The notes under the pieces are model-generated. The model made no database searches, had not been told where the DNA came from, and worked only from the letters and a program-made list of their open reading frames with translations. The translations under genes were made by a program, and so were the position numbers. Positions 9,973-24,128 of a DNA stretch of 64,000 nt are shown piece by piece. Each line of letters starts with the position of its first letter. Position 1 is the stretch's first letter. Source of the stretch: Prochilodus magdalenae (Eukaryota > Chordata > Actinopteri > Characiformes > Prochilodontidae); assembly GCA_024036415.1 (NCBI GenBank), contig JAMWET010001220.1, positions 558,001-622,000 of the forward strand, in the 5' to 3' direction.

Positions 9973-12900
9973 ATGAATGACAAGTACCACAGGGCAGCTC
10001 GAGATGGCTACCTGGACCTATTGAAAGAGGCGACGCGGAAAGACCTAAACGCCCCCGACGAAGATGGCATGACACCGACGCTATGGGCGGCTTACCACGG
10101 CAACCTGGATGCGCTGAGGCTCATCGTGGCGAGGGGGTGAGTGCAGTATCAGACTTCAGGGTCGTTATAAGCTTTACAGCTCTGTTACTTTCAGAACCCA
10201 TAAACAGCCGATAGCCAATAAAACTGAGCGAGCAAGGTGACAGTTCTGAAACGGCTGTCATTAAACCGCCCAATGAATAGCCACCTTGCGTTGGTGGGCT
10301 GCTTCACTGTGCCCCACTCCGCCAGCCTTCTGTTCTCTGTGCCCAAGGAGAACATACAGCATGCATTTAGATGGTAAGGAGCATTATGTAATAAGGGCCA
10401 GGCTAGTTGGGCATATGGTAGCTATTTATTCTTTTTTTTTTTTTTAATTTTCTTATTCAGTTTCACACTAAAATGATGACAACAGTTACATTAGATAGCA
10501 TTTTTATTTACTTATCAAGAAGAATAGACTAGCCAAAACTGGAGAAAGGTAAAGTTTTGTTTTATGTAGTCCCCATGGCCCATAATGCTGGAACCCATCC
10601 GATTAAGATATTGTAAAATCACAGTATATCATCTTCTATCGATATATTACTGTTTATTTTCGCTGCTATGAGAAGATGATGTTCCTGCATTTTATAGGAG
10701 GAACATATAACAGGTGTTATCAATTTCAGCTTGTAAACTGTTTACTGTGGTTCAACAACAGTATTCCTAGACATGTTAAACAGACAAGTTCTGCTTTGAT
10801 TCAGAGACACTGCAGGTAGGTTTACATTTACACCCTCCACCCAGTTCTGGGAACGCATATCATTTAAATTGAATTGAATTGAATTGAATTAAATTAAGTT
10901 CACACATAAATTTCAGATCTCACAGCATAAGCTCTGTAGCAGGACTACACTGAAATCACTAAAATCGTTTGGCAATATTAATTAGACACTATTTGAAGAG
11001 TGGCCACTTGAAGGACCAGCAAGATGGCGTCCAAAAGCCCTTTTCATAATCTTTCTAGCTGACCTGTTTTGCTGGACTGATCTGAGAGGCCCATTATAAA
11101 AGAGGTCAGTTGGCAAAAGTTCTCAGTCGCTGGCATGTGCAACACCAGTGTGTTTGGTCAACTGAATGGCACCAGCTATCGCGTTATCGCTGTCGGACAA
11201 AGCCAGGCCTGAGTGCCATGCACATGCTACAGCAGCTCTATGTAGGGAAAAGGAGCAATTAGAGTAGATGCCTTTATTTCCCTGACCCATTGTGCACACT
11301 TCCCTTTTGTTTGTCATGCCGGTGCATGGCTCATACAAGAAGTCATGGCGTGAGTTCCCACCACAGTTCAGAACATGAGACTTTACACAAGGCCGCGAAT
11401 AGAACACCTTGCTCTTACCATCTTAATTTATTGCGACATAAAACTTGTAGCTGGAAACTGCTAATAACCTCCAAAGACAGACATTTACAGTCGGTGCTGA
11501 ATCATATATCAGTCAGTGCTTGTGAGATTACATTATAGGCTTTCTGTCAGTTTAGTGGCTTTATAGCACAGTAGCAGCAATCTGTCTTATTGCTCCAAGT
11601 TACTCCAATGCAGTGCAAGGTTGGGTTGGGTGTGAATTTGTCTGGGGTTTACTTTAAAATTAATATCTTAAATAAAGGTTGCTCCCGGCAGACTGATAAC
11701 CTGTAGAAGACAAAGAAATCAATGGTCGTCTACAAGGAACAGTTTTCACACCTGTCTTAATGGTAGCTGTGCAAGAAATGCTGTTTCAGTTATAACCAAC
11801 ATTATCAACATTGTTCAAAGAAGTTCTAAGTGAGGAAATTTGACTTATTAACATGGAGCTTACAAACCTGCAGATGAGTCAGACCGTTCAGAAGCAACCA
11901 AAACATCCACATGCTATAGACATGAAAACTGCAACTAACTTGCAGTCTGCCAAACTATGTTCCATGTTCAAGCCTCGAGTCAGGTTGAATATGATCTCAG
12001 GATTGAATATGATCTCTCACCAAAAATTCCCTAGATTAGTAATATATATACAGCTCCTAGTGTATATATCTTCATTATACTCAAGAAAATGAGACATACT
12101 AACAATAAATACAATAATAATAATTATTAATAATATAATATTAATAATATTTCAAAGAGAAGGACGAAATCAGGGTCAGACAGGTTAGGAGGGGATAATC
12201 CCAGTGCTGGCTGAGTCTACCACTACACACAGCTTCACTGCCATCTGTGAAAAACTCGCAGCTTTGCTCATCTATAATGCACTGCTGCAAGGTCTTGCCT
12301 GCAGCCTGTCAAATATTGATGAGCTCCATTGCTGCATGTGTGCCACCAAGCTGAGTAAGATCCAGGTCAGGAGTTGCATACGTTAAACTCCTCTGAAGAA
12401 AAAAAAGAATTTGGGAATATTTTTTACATTCCTTTCCCTAGTACATTCAGTTCTGTGAACAGGAAACACAAAATCCCACATTAGCACCATTCATCTGCTA
12501 GCTTATTCTCCAGTATTTTACAGTACATGCAGTGAGGAGTTACTAATAACCTGTCCTGCAATAATACTTTTCACTAGCATGTATGAGCGCTTCCTTTTTT
12601 AATTCACACTCATGCCACTTTTCTCTAGTGCTATCAATGTCCTTACCCTCCTATAACCTAAAGAATTGTTAATTAAAGAATAATTAGATTCATTGGTGGA
12701 AGAGTAGTCTGTACCGGTTTGAGTGCAACATGTAGGCCGCTATGTGAAATGGAAAGTGTAGTTCAGGGTATTCTTTAGGAAAAAGTGTTTTATGGAGCTT
12801 TGAGATGATTAGCTAAGGTATCAGTCATCACAAGTGCAATAAACAACTGGGATAGAGGGCCACACCTAAAACGTATGTGGAGTTTCTTATATTCGGTTTC

Positions 12901-15445
12901 AGAATTGCATAATCCCACAAGGGTCATTTGGTGCTTTTACTTGAAGCAGTCTGGAGATAATGCTATGGATCTTATCTGTGAGTTGGAAATGAGGAAGTGG
13001 ACCAAATGCCTGGATGGCTATAACCTCTTATAGAGTTAGAGACCGTGACTTCCCAGAGCACTCACATATTTGTGGTTTTGTTAGCAAACAGCAACATTCT
13101 TAGATAAAGAACTTCAGGCCAGAATTGCTTGCTATTGTCAGTGGCTACAGTTTGGGTGCAGGAATTTAGGGTGACATCACGCAGAGTGCAATCCTATCGG
13201 TCTTCCCTGAAAGGGGACACCCATAGCATTACTACTTAGGTAAGCCGATGGTCATATTACAGATGCTCTGGTTCAGCTTCATTGGAGATGACCCTTCGGT
13301 CACAGAATTGCAGGGCATGTATCATCATCATTCATTCAGACAGATGCCATGAACATGGTATAGTCTTTATAGTCTTCTTAGGCATGTTCTCAAATCAAAT
13401 GCCTCTGCGCCTTCTTATTTTTTTTAATATTGACCTTACTGTGTCTTTTAAGCAGGTTATGGAAGTAATATGCAGACACAGTGGAGCATTTCAGAGTGAT
13501 CGTCTTGTAAATAATTTACTATCTGCTATGGTCCTGTTTATGCCTGAGAAGTGATCAAAGAGACATGTGCCTGTCTCAGTCATTTCAAGTCGACTGTGAA
13601 GAATGATAAAAAGTGCAGCTTGATCCTGTTTCACCGACACCTTGAAGTGTTGACCACATAAGCGTGCCATTGTATGAAACATGATTGGTTTTTATTGTGC
13701 CATGTATCATATTCACACAGATAAAATTACATCATCCATGCTTTCATAGGTCATCACACCTGACACCTGTAGGCATAATGGTGAGTTGTTTATGAAACCT
13801 TGTATTATGGCTTCTTTCTGTCTCCGCTTTTTAAGAGGGAACCCTGATAAGTGTGACATATGGGGCAATACACCACTCCACCTGGCTGCTGCCAATGGCC
13901 ACCTCAATTGCCTGTCCTTCCTGGTGTCGTTTGGCGCCAACACCTGGTGCCTGGACAATGACTACCACACTCCCCTGGACATGGCTGCCACAAAGAACCA
14001 CATGGATTGCGTGCGCTACCTGGACTCCATCGCCGCCAAGCAGACAGCCCTTAACCCCAAGCTGGTGGCAAAGCTGAAGGACCGGGCCTTCCGCGATGCT
14101 GAGCGCCGCATCAAGGACTGCGTGAAGCTGCAGCGCAAACATCATCGCCGCATGGAACGCAAGTTCCAGAAGGAGGCAACCGAGGCCTCCGTCTCTGATG
14201 CCATGAGCTTCTCCAGCTACAGCAGCAGCACCCTTAGTCGCAAGCTGCACCACTTCAACACTGCCACCAGTGTGCCATACTCCCAGGTGTGCATTTATAA
14301 TATCTTTCAAGATAACAGGAAGAGATGTTAGAGAAACAATTATTTCACAAATAACCACCAATTTCACCAACAAATTCACCAATTTCACTTGGTATTCTAG
14401 TGTTCAACCAAAAAGCAGAAACTATTAACTAGAACTAACTAGAAATTATTTTCTGTTTAAAAATTGGCTCAAGGTATGATTTAAAAAAGGTTATATTAGC
14501 TAAAAGGTTATATTACACTTGAATGGCATAGTTCTAGGTAGTGTTAAATAGTACTGAGTCTGTGATTACAGTAGTTCAAAGTGTGGCATATCGTAATAGG
14601 TGATGACGATATGAATCTGGTGTTGTGGTCTCTATTTTCAGGCTACCCTCCATGCCACAGCCAGGGGCAAAACCAAAATCCAGAAGAAGCTGGAGAAGAA
14701 GAAGCAGGGTGACGGGACCTTTAAGATCTATGAAGATGGCAGGAAGAGCGTCCGCTCTCTTTCTGGCTTGCAACTTGGCAATGATGTCATGTTCCTGAAG
14801 CAGGGCAGCTACGTTAACCCCAAAGAGCGTGGCCGACGCAATATTCGTGACATGTTCCCACGGGAGGATGATGCCATCTCACGTGCCATCAGTGAACCAG
14901 ACTTACACGGGCCTGATGTGGATTACTCGGAGATCAGCACTGACTCAGGTCATGACTCACTCTTCAACCGACCAGGTCTGGGCACCATGGTCTTCCGACG
15001 CAACTATGTGAGTGGTGGGCTTTTTGGCATCGGAGCCCGGGATGAGGGCAGCTTGGCTGGTAGTGGACGAGTACCCAATGTACGTTTGCGCAGTCGACTC
15101 CAGCGCTCCCCCAGTCTGGATGAGGACAGTATTGGCAGTGCCCGGAGCCTGCAGGAGAGGAACGTTGAGGAGCTTCCCTGGGATGAGGTGGAACTTGGGC
15201 TGGATGATGACGATGAGCCAGAGAGTAGCCCACTGGAAGTGTTTCTGGCCGCCCAGATCATGCATGAGTTCATCCCCATCTTTAAGAGGGAGAAGATTGA
15301 CTTGGAAGCCCTGCTGTTGTGCTCTGATGATGACCTCAAGGGCATCCATATCCCCCTGGGACCCCGCAAGAAGATTATTGATGCCTGCAAAAGACGACTG
15401 GAAACCATTGAGGATCCTGACAGCATAGAGGACACCGAGTTGTAA
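9973..15445 (+). CDS. ush1g: Usher syndrome type-1G protein homologue (SANS scaffold)
   Basis: SANS is a scaffold of the hair-cell and photoreceptor Usher complex and links myosin VIIa with harmonin and other partners. Three coding exons join to 472 residues (human 461): 9973-10136, 13836-14286 and 14642-15445. The first junction is read as GG|A, which gives [13 protein letters not shown] as in human. The start [20 protein letters not shown] is nearly identical to human. Residues about 1-125 hold the ankyrin repeats ([57 protein letters not shown]). The central region binds MyTH4-FERM domains in orthologues. A SAM domain covers about 401-460 ([23 protein letters not shown]). The C-terminus DTEL is a PDZ ligand, as in human. 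Intron 1 is 3.7 kb. The gene looks intact and functional, and is head to head with otopetrin. Confidence 0.96.
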
Positions 15446-18400
15446 GTTGCTTATATCCAAATCAACATTCATATAAAGAAGTAGTAGAGTTGGGCAGTGT
15501 GACAATATTTTTTGTTATTGTTATTTCTGAGTACGTTTCCTGAAAGCTCCTTATAGCCTTTCACATGGTTATAAAAAAATCAATCAGTCAACAGTCATTT
15601 AAATACAAGTCAAATATACACTTATCATCAAAAAGTATTTGCACCCACAAGGAAGTGTTAGATTGCAATGCTATTCACAAGGAAGAAAAAGGTTACTAGG
15701 TTAAAAACAGTTTGAACTGATATGGGCAAACTTTATTGAACTACAACTACAACAGAAGTGCTGTCTCTCAGTATGGCGCTGGGCCCACACAACATGTCAG
15801 ACGTCTCAGAATGAGCTTGTAGAGGTTCCAAATGGTGCCCTGTGATAAACCATCCCACACATGCATTGGTTGGTCATCTCCACCAAGATAAAAGCAGGAC
15901 TCGTCATTTAAAGATAATCTGCTGCCTTTCTAAGACATTACTTATATCACATGCGTGGCTGAGTTTGAAACTTCACATCATTCGCATGTCTCACGATGTC
16001 AAACCCACCCACCAAGTTTTATTCGTGTCCTTTGATTCCCTCTGGATGCAACTTTTTGTGCACCTATTTTTTTTTTCGAGGAGTGCAGTTAGCATGTTTT
16101 AGGCAAATGTGTGATGATTTAGGCACAATGCTAAAAGTTTGCCATAAGCTTCCTTTACTGTCTAGCTATGCAAGTTTCGTTGCTAAGTGCAAAGAAGCAA
16201 ACTTCAGGAAATGATTTGGCTGATCGATTAGGTTTGGAGTAAGGAATAACTTGTGTGTTTTATTTTTGGCCTAAGCACCAAGTCATGATCAAGACAAAAT
16301 AGTGTTAAAACAGTAAAACAGTTTCCCTAGAACTATCTGCTTTATCCAACTTCATCTAACTTTATTTCTTTTCACAGATAGCAAAAAGGACATTCGCTAC
16401 ATAACTTGTGTTTTTGGACTTCACTGCTCATGTGAAATAAGACAGACACTCGCACACAGCGAAGGATTCATCGAATACAACTTTGAGGAACAGCCACTCC
16501 TCTGTACAACAGTCCCTTGGTCATAAGAATAAATTTGAATTTGACAGACAATATTACCTCCATGACTGGCACATAGAGTGAAGTGTGCACGCCCATAGTG
16601 ACAGCAATCAAACCGAAGTTCCACAGTTGCCATACATATATCTATGGGCAGTTCTTGCTGAGACTCCTGGCCAGGTCAGATCCAATCAGAATCACTCTCA
16701 GCCCAATATGTCTGCCCCTGTGGGGCATGAGTCTTAGTGCCTGTGTTTATAGTGCCTGCACTTGTCTACTGAAAATGTCATTTCAGACATAACCTATATG
16801 TAATGTAATGTAAATGTGTAAATTTACTACTTTTGATGATGTAGATTTTTAGCAACACACAGTTTCAATTTACAAGGAAAATGCAAAATATGGCATGTTT
16901 GGTCATGTATGCTGCCTAAGTAATATAAGTCCCTTGATGAGAAAATGAGATATGCTATATATATGCTAATCATCAGTTACATTGGTCAGGCCCTAAACAG
17001 GACACTGTTTTTGCTGGTTATTGTCTGTTTTTGGTGTCTGACTTGCATTGCGACCTGTGACATCCATCAATTTGTTTACATGCGTCAAGCCATACTTCAG
17101 CATAAGATTTGAGATGTTTTTTTCTTTGGTGAAATATCTTGATCTTTGTTGACTCACTGGTTTGCACTCATGCCATATTATGGCACTGGGATGTTGTACA
17201 TCCGACAATGATGTATTTGGTATCCAGCACAGCTGCAGTTTTCAATCCATTCCACCTACAGTCAGTATGTGCTACCTGTATACTTCTTTTATTCATGTGG
17301 TTTTTATATTATTTTATAAAATGGTGATAAAAGATGATAACCACCGCTGAAAATCCATGGACATTTATATCTTGTTTATGAGCGATGATTGGAGACAATA
17401 AACTGATAATGTGACTGTGTCTGTTTCAGAGTCATGCCTACATTTTTTTTACAGGTTTTTTTCACTAAATAACTTTGGGATTTATATGTGAAAACAGTAC
17501 AAAAAGTGGTACTGAAATAAACATTAGCTATATATATTTGGAAATATCTCTATACATAACAGAAGCTTTTCTTTATATCTTGCTAAGCTGAATTTATTAT
17601 TTTTGGTTTTGGTTTTGCTCCACATTATACCTTCATTTTGCATTCCTTGGGTGTCTAACACTTTAAGACTATTATCATTACAGAAGATTGTGGACACTAA
17701 AGTGCACAAAGACATATTAACAACAGCTAAATGTGCAGAACACAACGAATGCTTTCCATCTGAAAAAGGTCTGAGCCCACCATATAGTCAGTCCTGTTGG
17801 TTAAAAAAGCAAAAGATTTTTTAGTTTGATCTACTCACATAAAACTATTGTACAATCTACTGGAGTCTGTGTCAGTTTAAGCGTCCAGTAATAAAAGCAA
17901 TAGAGGGACATACTGCCTAAAAGAAACAAGTGTCTCCAAAATGGCAACTTTACAGGAGAGGGCAGAAACTTAATTTAACTTTAAAGTAAATCAATGGAAC
18001 CAGACATCTATCTACACAGTTTTGGGCCATTGCTGTTGGTTCATTTATAATGAGCATAAACAGCAGCTGCTCTATTTAAATGATACATGACAGTAAAAAT
18101 GGACAAAAGAGGAGTTATGTGTTTTTCACTGGACAGCGATGATACAGAATAAAAGTTCTAACTTTAATGCATCACTGTAAATGTGTAAAAGATTGTACTT
18201 TGACCCAAATTGCTTTGCTGATGCTAATCATTACAAAGTCTGATGGAAAACAATGTAAAAATTAGAATAGACTGCAAAATAGATGCATTTTCATTAGTGG
18301 CTGTGAAACAGTATCATCAGTAGAATCAAAATTGCAGTCTTTTTGTAGATACTGTACTGGTTTCATAGTATAACTTTTCAGGAGGGATGAAGCCTTCTGG

Positions 18401-20886
18401 GTGGATTTTAGAAGATTCTTCAATAACAGCTGTTATTCTTCCAAGTCTTAATAACTTGTCTTAAAAAGCATAGAAAATAGCACTCAAAGTATGCTAATAT
18501 GGTAATGGCACACTATGTTGCCCTCTATTTCACTCTATCACACTATTTCCTTCCTCAGAACTAAACATTGTCTTAAAGATGTCGATCCCAAAATGAACAA
18601 CAGCATTCAAAATGCATAGCATCCTGCTATAGAACATGAATAATTGTCAATAGGCTATCTTTATCAAATCAGAGACTGTGTATGTGTAAAACAAGGAAAT
18701 GACTTCTACCCCACTGTAAAAAGAAAATGTGTCAACTCAAAACAAAAAAAAGTTACCTTGCTGCCCTAAAAAATGAGTTTATTGAATTCAGCTTATTCTA
18801 TTAATTTACTATTACCCGTTCAATTGACTCTCAAGACTTTTAAGGCAACATTTTGATCAAAACTGTGATTTCACTGCCAATGAATCACAGAAAATCAACT
18901 TAGTGTAAAGCATGTCATATAAGCGCTATATAAGCACCTTGTTACGTTATCTGTGTAATGTTATCTTTGTCATAAGGAATATATGAAGCATATAGTCATA
19001 GGATTATGGAAGCTGAAGCCTTACGCCAGAACCGAATGACCCACATTATACAACCAAAGGGTTAAATGCAGAGAAGCTATGACGTCAACTAAAGCCATCA
19101 AGTACCAATACCTTGTAAAATTGTTGTAAAAGGTGCTTACATCAAATTAACTTTTATGATTTTCAGTGACAAGTGCCACTTGAAGCAAGACGTTGTTAAG
19201 TCATTTGGTTATCTTTTCAGACAAAAAGGGATGAAGATACGTTGAGCAACATTAAGGTCGTTAGTGAGTTATGGCCCTATTTTTCTTACATTTTATAGTT
19301 CCGTAATACAACAGATTAGGTTATTTGTCTCTTTGCACATCCCTCCATTTATTGTTCTAGTTCAGAATCCCACCCCAGATCCAGACCTGTTATCCCCTAA
19401 CACACCTACGAATAATTAAAACAATTACTGATCAATATTCCCTGATGATTCCAAACCATTTAAATGGATTCATTTCACACATACTCTTTACATTCGTACA
19501 ACATGCTATACAAAGCCAAGGGGTCACTCCACTAGCCTTTAACCTTTGTCCCCAAAGCCTATCCCTTTACAGTAAGTGGAAAAGCTAAACGCGCCAGGCG
19601 GAGGAAGGGCTGTGGCGGCCAAAAGGGCCCGATACACATTTATAAGTACATCTAACTTTATTATCACACTTGCTGTAATCCTAGCCTAAAAAGATCAAAT
19701 ATGAGTTCTAAGGGCAAGACTTAGTGTCAAGGCTGGGGTTATGCAATCCCACTGACTGAATCCAAGGCTGTTGGAACAAATGGCAAACCCCTTATCTCCT
19801 CACAACCAATTCTTTCAGCTAGCAACTAAACAAGTAAACAGTATTATCTTTCTATCTATCGATAGCATCTACCGGCTCCTGAATCCTCAGTGTTAAGAGG
19901 GTGAAAAAAAAGAAAAAGAGAAGATAGGAGAGGGCTAAGGGCACTAAACTGATTTTTATCCAGACGCTTAATCTGTATGCAGCAACAAAAAGATTAAATG
20001 AATTCCCAACACCTGTTGTTTATTTCTCAGATGAACTTGGATGACTATATCTTAGATTTCAGTGCCACGATATCACAGTTTATATCAGCATCTTAAATAT
20101 ATTATGTAATAAAACAATATATAATTATTCAAATGGTCATGTAACAAGACTTGTATTTCTTTGATAGGATTAAGGTCTAGATATCCTATTAAGAAATTTG
20201 AGATGGATAACTGGATTTTAGCTGAGTGAGCGTGTTTCTCTGTGTATGCATAGCTTTACTTTAGGATTTCTGAGCCTGCATATGTCTGAAAAACACCAGT
20301 ATCAGACATTACCACATAAACAGGAAACAAAACACTTTTGGAGCAAAGCTAAGACGTTCTATAAGGTTATTGGCTGGTTGCTGGTTGCGAAGCTGAAAAA
20401 CAGTTACTGCCTGACTCATGCAGATTGAGATGTTACCATTGTCTGATTACTCAAGTGCATGTTTTCCACAGTTATCAGATTATTAAGAGCATGTAAAGCC
20501 CTCATTGTTTGTTGAGTTTCAGTTTGTTGGATGACTGAAAATGAGATTCTGCCTCTTAATCTTATGCAGTGTTGTCCATTGTATGTTATCAATTTCCTGT
20601 GCCATGCCAAAAAATAAAAAAGTTTTAAAGCTAGCATTTTTATAAACAACTGGTTTAATTAGCCAGACAACACTGTCATAGTAAACGGTACATTCTGAAA
20701 CATTTTCTCTGTTTTTGTACTACATTAAAGTAAATAAGCAAAGAATTTTTAGTTTTCCATGATGTGAGAGACTGAAACTTAGTCCTAGGAATAGTCATGA
20801 TATTCTGCATGTACGCCAGGACTAGCCTCAAACCTTGTTCAGGAAGCTTACCATAACAGAGTAACTTCCACAGACTTTTCCTAGTG

Positions 20887-21057
20887 CAGTGTTTCTCAAG
20901 CCTGGTCCTGGAGGCAGACTGCTCTGTTCCCAGCACACCTTATCCAACTAGTCTCTTGAACAGTCCAGGATTAAGTTAAAGATGGTGTGTTACAGCAGGA
21001 AAAGCATAAACATGTGCTGGGCAGTGTGCCTCCTGGACCAGAGCTTTGGAAACATGG
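20887..21057. repeat. Short palindromic MITE ('tggtcctggagg' family)
   Basis: The left end CAGTGTTTCTCAAGCCTGG and the following TCCTGGAGG are mirrored at the right end by CCTCCTGGACCAGAGCTTTGG and AAACATG, giving inverted ends about 28 bases long in a 170-base element. The inner AGTCCAGGATTAAG is typical of the fish family. No exact target-site duplication could be read. A relative lies at 38282-38587. Confidence 0.6.
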
Positions 21058-22235
21058 TAATAGTGAACTCATATGTGGTTTTAAAAGAAGAAGGTTAATA
21101 CGAAGAACTCCAACACCTAATTTCCAGTTCTATAGCTTCTAAGTATTTGATTGGTTCATTTTAGTTCTGCTGATTCATGCAGGTAAATATCACCAGATAT
21201 CCTCACCAAAAATCATTGTATAAGCTAATTAGCCATGCTCTTTCTATCAGTCTTGACTGTCAGTGACTCAGTAACGCCTACAGCTTCCCATTTCCGTCTA
21301 ACCAGACAATGTACATTGCTATTATACTGCATACATGACATTCAACGGTTTTTCATGTACAAGTTGTATCCAGCACACCTACTCGTGCTAAACGTGCCAG
21401 ACGCCTATTGAGTTATCATGACCGCATTTCAGGAAACAATAGGTTATTTATATTTATAGTGGACGAAACGTACATGAATCAGAACAATGGTATAGATAAC
21501 AATGTGAGGACCCCTCACTGCTGTTTTTGTGCTGTAGATGTTGCAAAATAACGAGAGTTGCTCACATCCCTCTCATATAACCACATGCCTTGTAGGCTGT
21601 GAGCCAGGCCCAACCCTCAGGATTTCTACTTGCCTTTTTTTCTCTATTATTTCCTGTTGACCTATTGTTTGAGCGCGGGTCTAAAACCCCCTTTATGGGA
21701 CACTTTTTTCTGAATATTATTTACATTAATTAAGATTAAGATCCTACAATGTCATAAATAGCCCTAGAGGCATGGAATTTGACAGGAAGTCAGGAAATAA
21801 GATTATGGGGTTTACGATTATTAATTTACAAAATATTATGTACAACATCCCCCAAAACATGGAACATCTCACTGTCTGCTTGACGAAGTCTCATTCTTAA
21901 ATCTTAATATGCATAAACCTTTCATAATACCCAGAAACTATTTTCATCAAGAAAACAGAGTCAGAAGTCCTTCAAGTCCTTTTCTGTCTTGAAATTTATG
22001 CTCACTATGTCTCTCCCTATACATCACTAGCCTTTCAAATACACTAAGATGTGTATTTTATGTAAATGGTGTATACAATATAAGATTGGTGTAAACATAA
22101 TGTCCATGTTGTTGTATGTTATGTTAAATGTGTTAATACATGAATACTTTTCGTTTACTGAGCTTAACACACTGGGGATAATAAATACATTAAAGACACA
22201 GACAGATACATAATGAAGTTAGCAGATATGTGTGT

Positions 22236-22298
22236 GTGTGTAAGAGAGAGAGAGAGTGAGACAAACAGAACGTGAGAGACAGACAGAAAGAGAAAGAA

Positions 22299-22345
<47 letters not shown>
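22236..22345. repeat. (GA)n microsatellite
   Basis: This is a GT run, then an interrupted and finally pure GA tract of about 40 bases (roughly 22304-22345). A pure TA run follows at about 22530-22552. Leu-Ser reading frames on the minus strand are artefacts. Confidence 0.9.
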
Positions 22346-22350
<5 letters not shown>

Positions 22351-22522
22351 ATAAGATATAAAATGTAGTAACCCAAAATGTATTAAATGGGGCTCATTTT
22401 TTTATTCCTCAGGCCTCCTTACTCTGCCTACAAGCACACACCGGAAACAGATCACAGTAATGTACGTCCACATGGTGTCACCTAGTGGACAATGGGGAGA
22501 ACAACATATATTTCATGATAAT

Positions 22523-22560
<38 letters not shown>

Positions 22561-23399
22561 TTTTTTTTTAATACATATCACATAGAGACATGGTTAGACA
22601 TGTGTACAACCACAGAAGTTATAGTTAAAGGAATAAATAAAGTATATAATATGGAACTGCATTAGGCATTCACTTAATAACAGTCGTGTTTAACATCTTA
22701 ACATCTAGTTAACAGATCTGGTGGTGGTTAAAGCTCACCTTTTAGTTTTTTTAGCTTAGCTTTGGGATTGCCATTATGTCTTGCTGGGTGGGGTGCTTCT
22801 TTCAGCGATACTGCATATTATCACTCACGCCAGGGATTTCTAACCTTTCATGTTGCCCACACAAGCAACAACAAAAAAAAAAAAAAAAATTCACAGCCCA
22901 TATGATTTATGGCCTGTCATAAACAGAGCTGTGCACATAAATTTGACTTGACTTAACTGAATTTTAATGAAGCTTATCAAATTCACACAATCATGCAACA
23001 CAACCTAAAACTTAACTGCTGAAACTTTCTGTTTCTAGGCATTTATCTGTGACATGTGGATTTTGCTCTGAAACTACAAACATATCTAGCATTACATGTG
23101 TTTTTGCCAAACCAATCGCTGAGCTTCGTTTAAAAATTTTGTGTTAAATTTGGCATATTAAAATTTTTTTAAATCTCTACATATTGCATTACAGATTTGA
23201 GTTTAACAGGGAGCATTGTACTGGTGTAGCCACACCACAGCCCATAGTTCAAAAGCACTGTTTGAGTTACCTTAGATTGGGTGGTGGCAAGTTTCTCACA
23301 TGGCGGTCAGTTTGAGTGGTATTTACACCTACACCTAGTCCTACATTTACAGATCTCAGCCCATCGGTTTCTTTGCATCACTTTCAGCCCTTTTTTTAC

Positions 23400-23660
23400 C
23401 CTGTTCTTCAAAAGGCCACGACCCCCTCAGGACCCCTACAGAACAGGCATTATGTGGGTGGTGGATCATCCTCAGCACTGCAGTGACACTGACATGGTGG
23501 TGGTGGGTTAGTGTGTGTTGTACTGGTGTGAGTGGATTCATCGTCCACTTTTAATCAGGGAAAAGCAGAATAACCGAGTATGTGATGCAACAGATGAAAT
23601 ACAATCTAAATGTAGAACTACAAAAGTGCATCTCTGTGGTATGTGGAGCTGATAGCCAAA
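23400..23660 (+). repeat. Copy of the palindromic 'tgacatggtggtggtg' repeat family
   Basis: The copy contains AGGACCCCTACAGAACAGG, GTGGATCATCCTCAGCACTG, CAGTGACACTGACATGGTGG, GTGTGTTGTACTGGTG and, further on, GTAGAACTACAAAAGTGCAT. These are landmark words of the family seen at 4994-5632. It may extend left of 23400. Confidence 0.6.
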
Positions 23661-24128
23661 GCCTCTTATCTCCAAAATGTGTTTAGGTGCCTTGAGAGTG
23701 GGCAACCTTTACCCCAACAAGTTGCTTTGACTCTTAGATTGTTATTTGCCACACTTGTGGTGGTTAGCCTGACCCAAGTTTACATGTAATGTATGAAGAA
23801 ACCATTGAGAATTTGTGATGTCATACCTCGAACACAAAATCAGGGGACCTAATTTAATATTCAGAGAAAAGGATTGTAAAATTTAATAGAACAAGTTTTC
23901 TTCTGTTAAGGAACACAAACCAGGAAACAAAGAAATGGATCAATCAGTCTCATCTGGTCATCACAACACAACTTAAATATAGAATGTCACCTGCAAAGAC
24001 TTAAGCCTCGAAAGCCAATATATAGTCGGTGGGGGTATTCAGGGGGTTCCCATGCTGGCTCACAACACCTGCTAGCTCATTTGTCAGAGGAGCACTGATG
24101 ATGGCTTCTACAGCAATAGAATGATGGG

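Noticed and set aside
11025..11040. CAAGATGGCG (YY1-like motif) in ush1g intron 1
   Set aside because: A single motif without CpG island or exon support; chance is likely.
14957..15505. Minus-strand ORFs of up to 182 codons across ush1g exon 3
   Set aside because: They are antisense shadows of the SANS coding exon, without family similarity.
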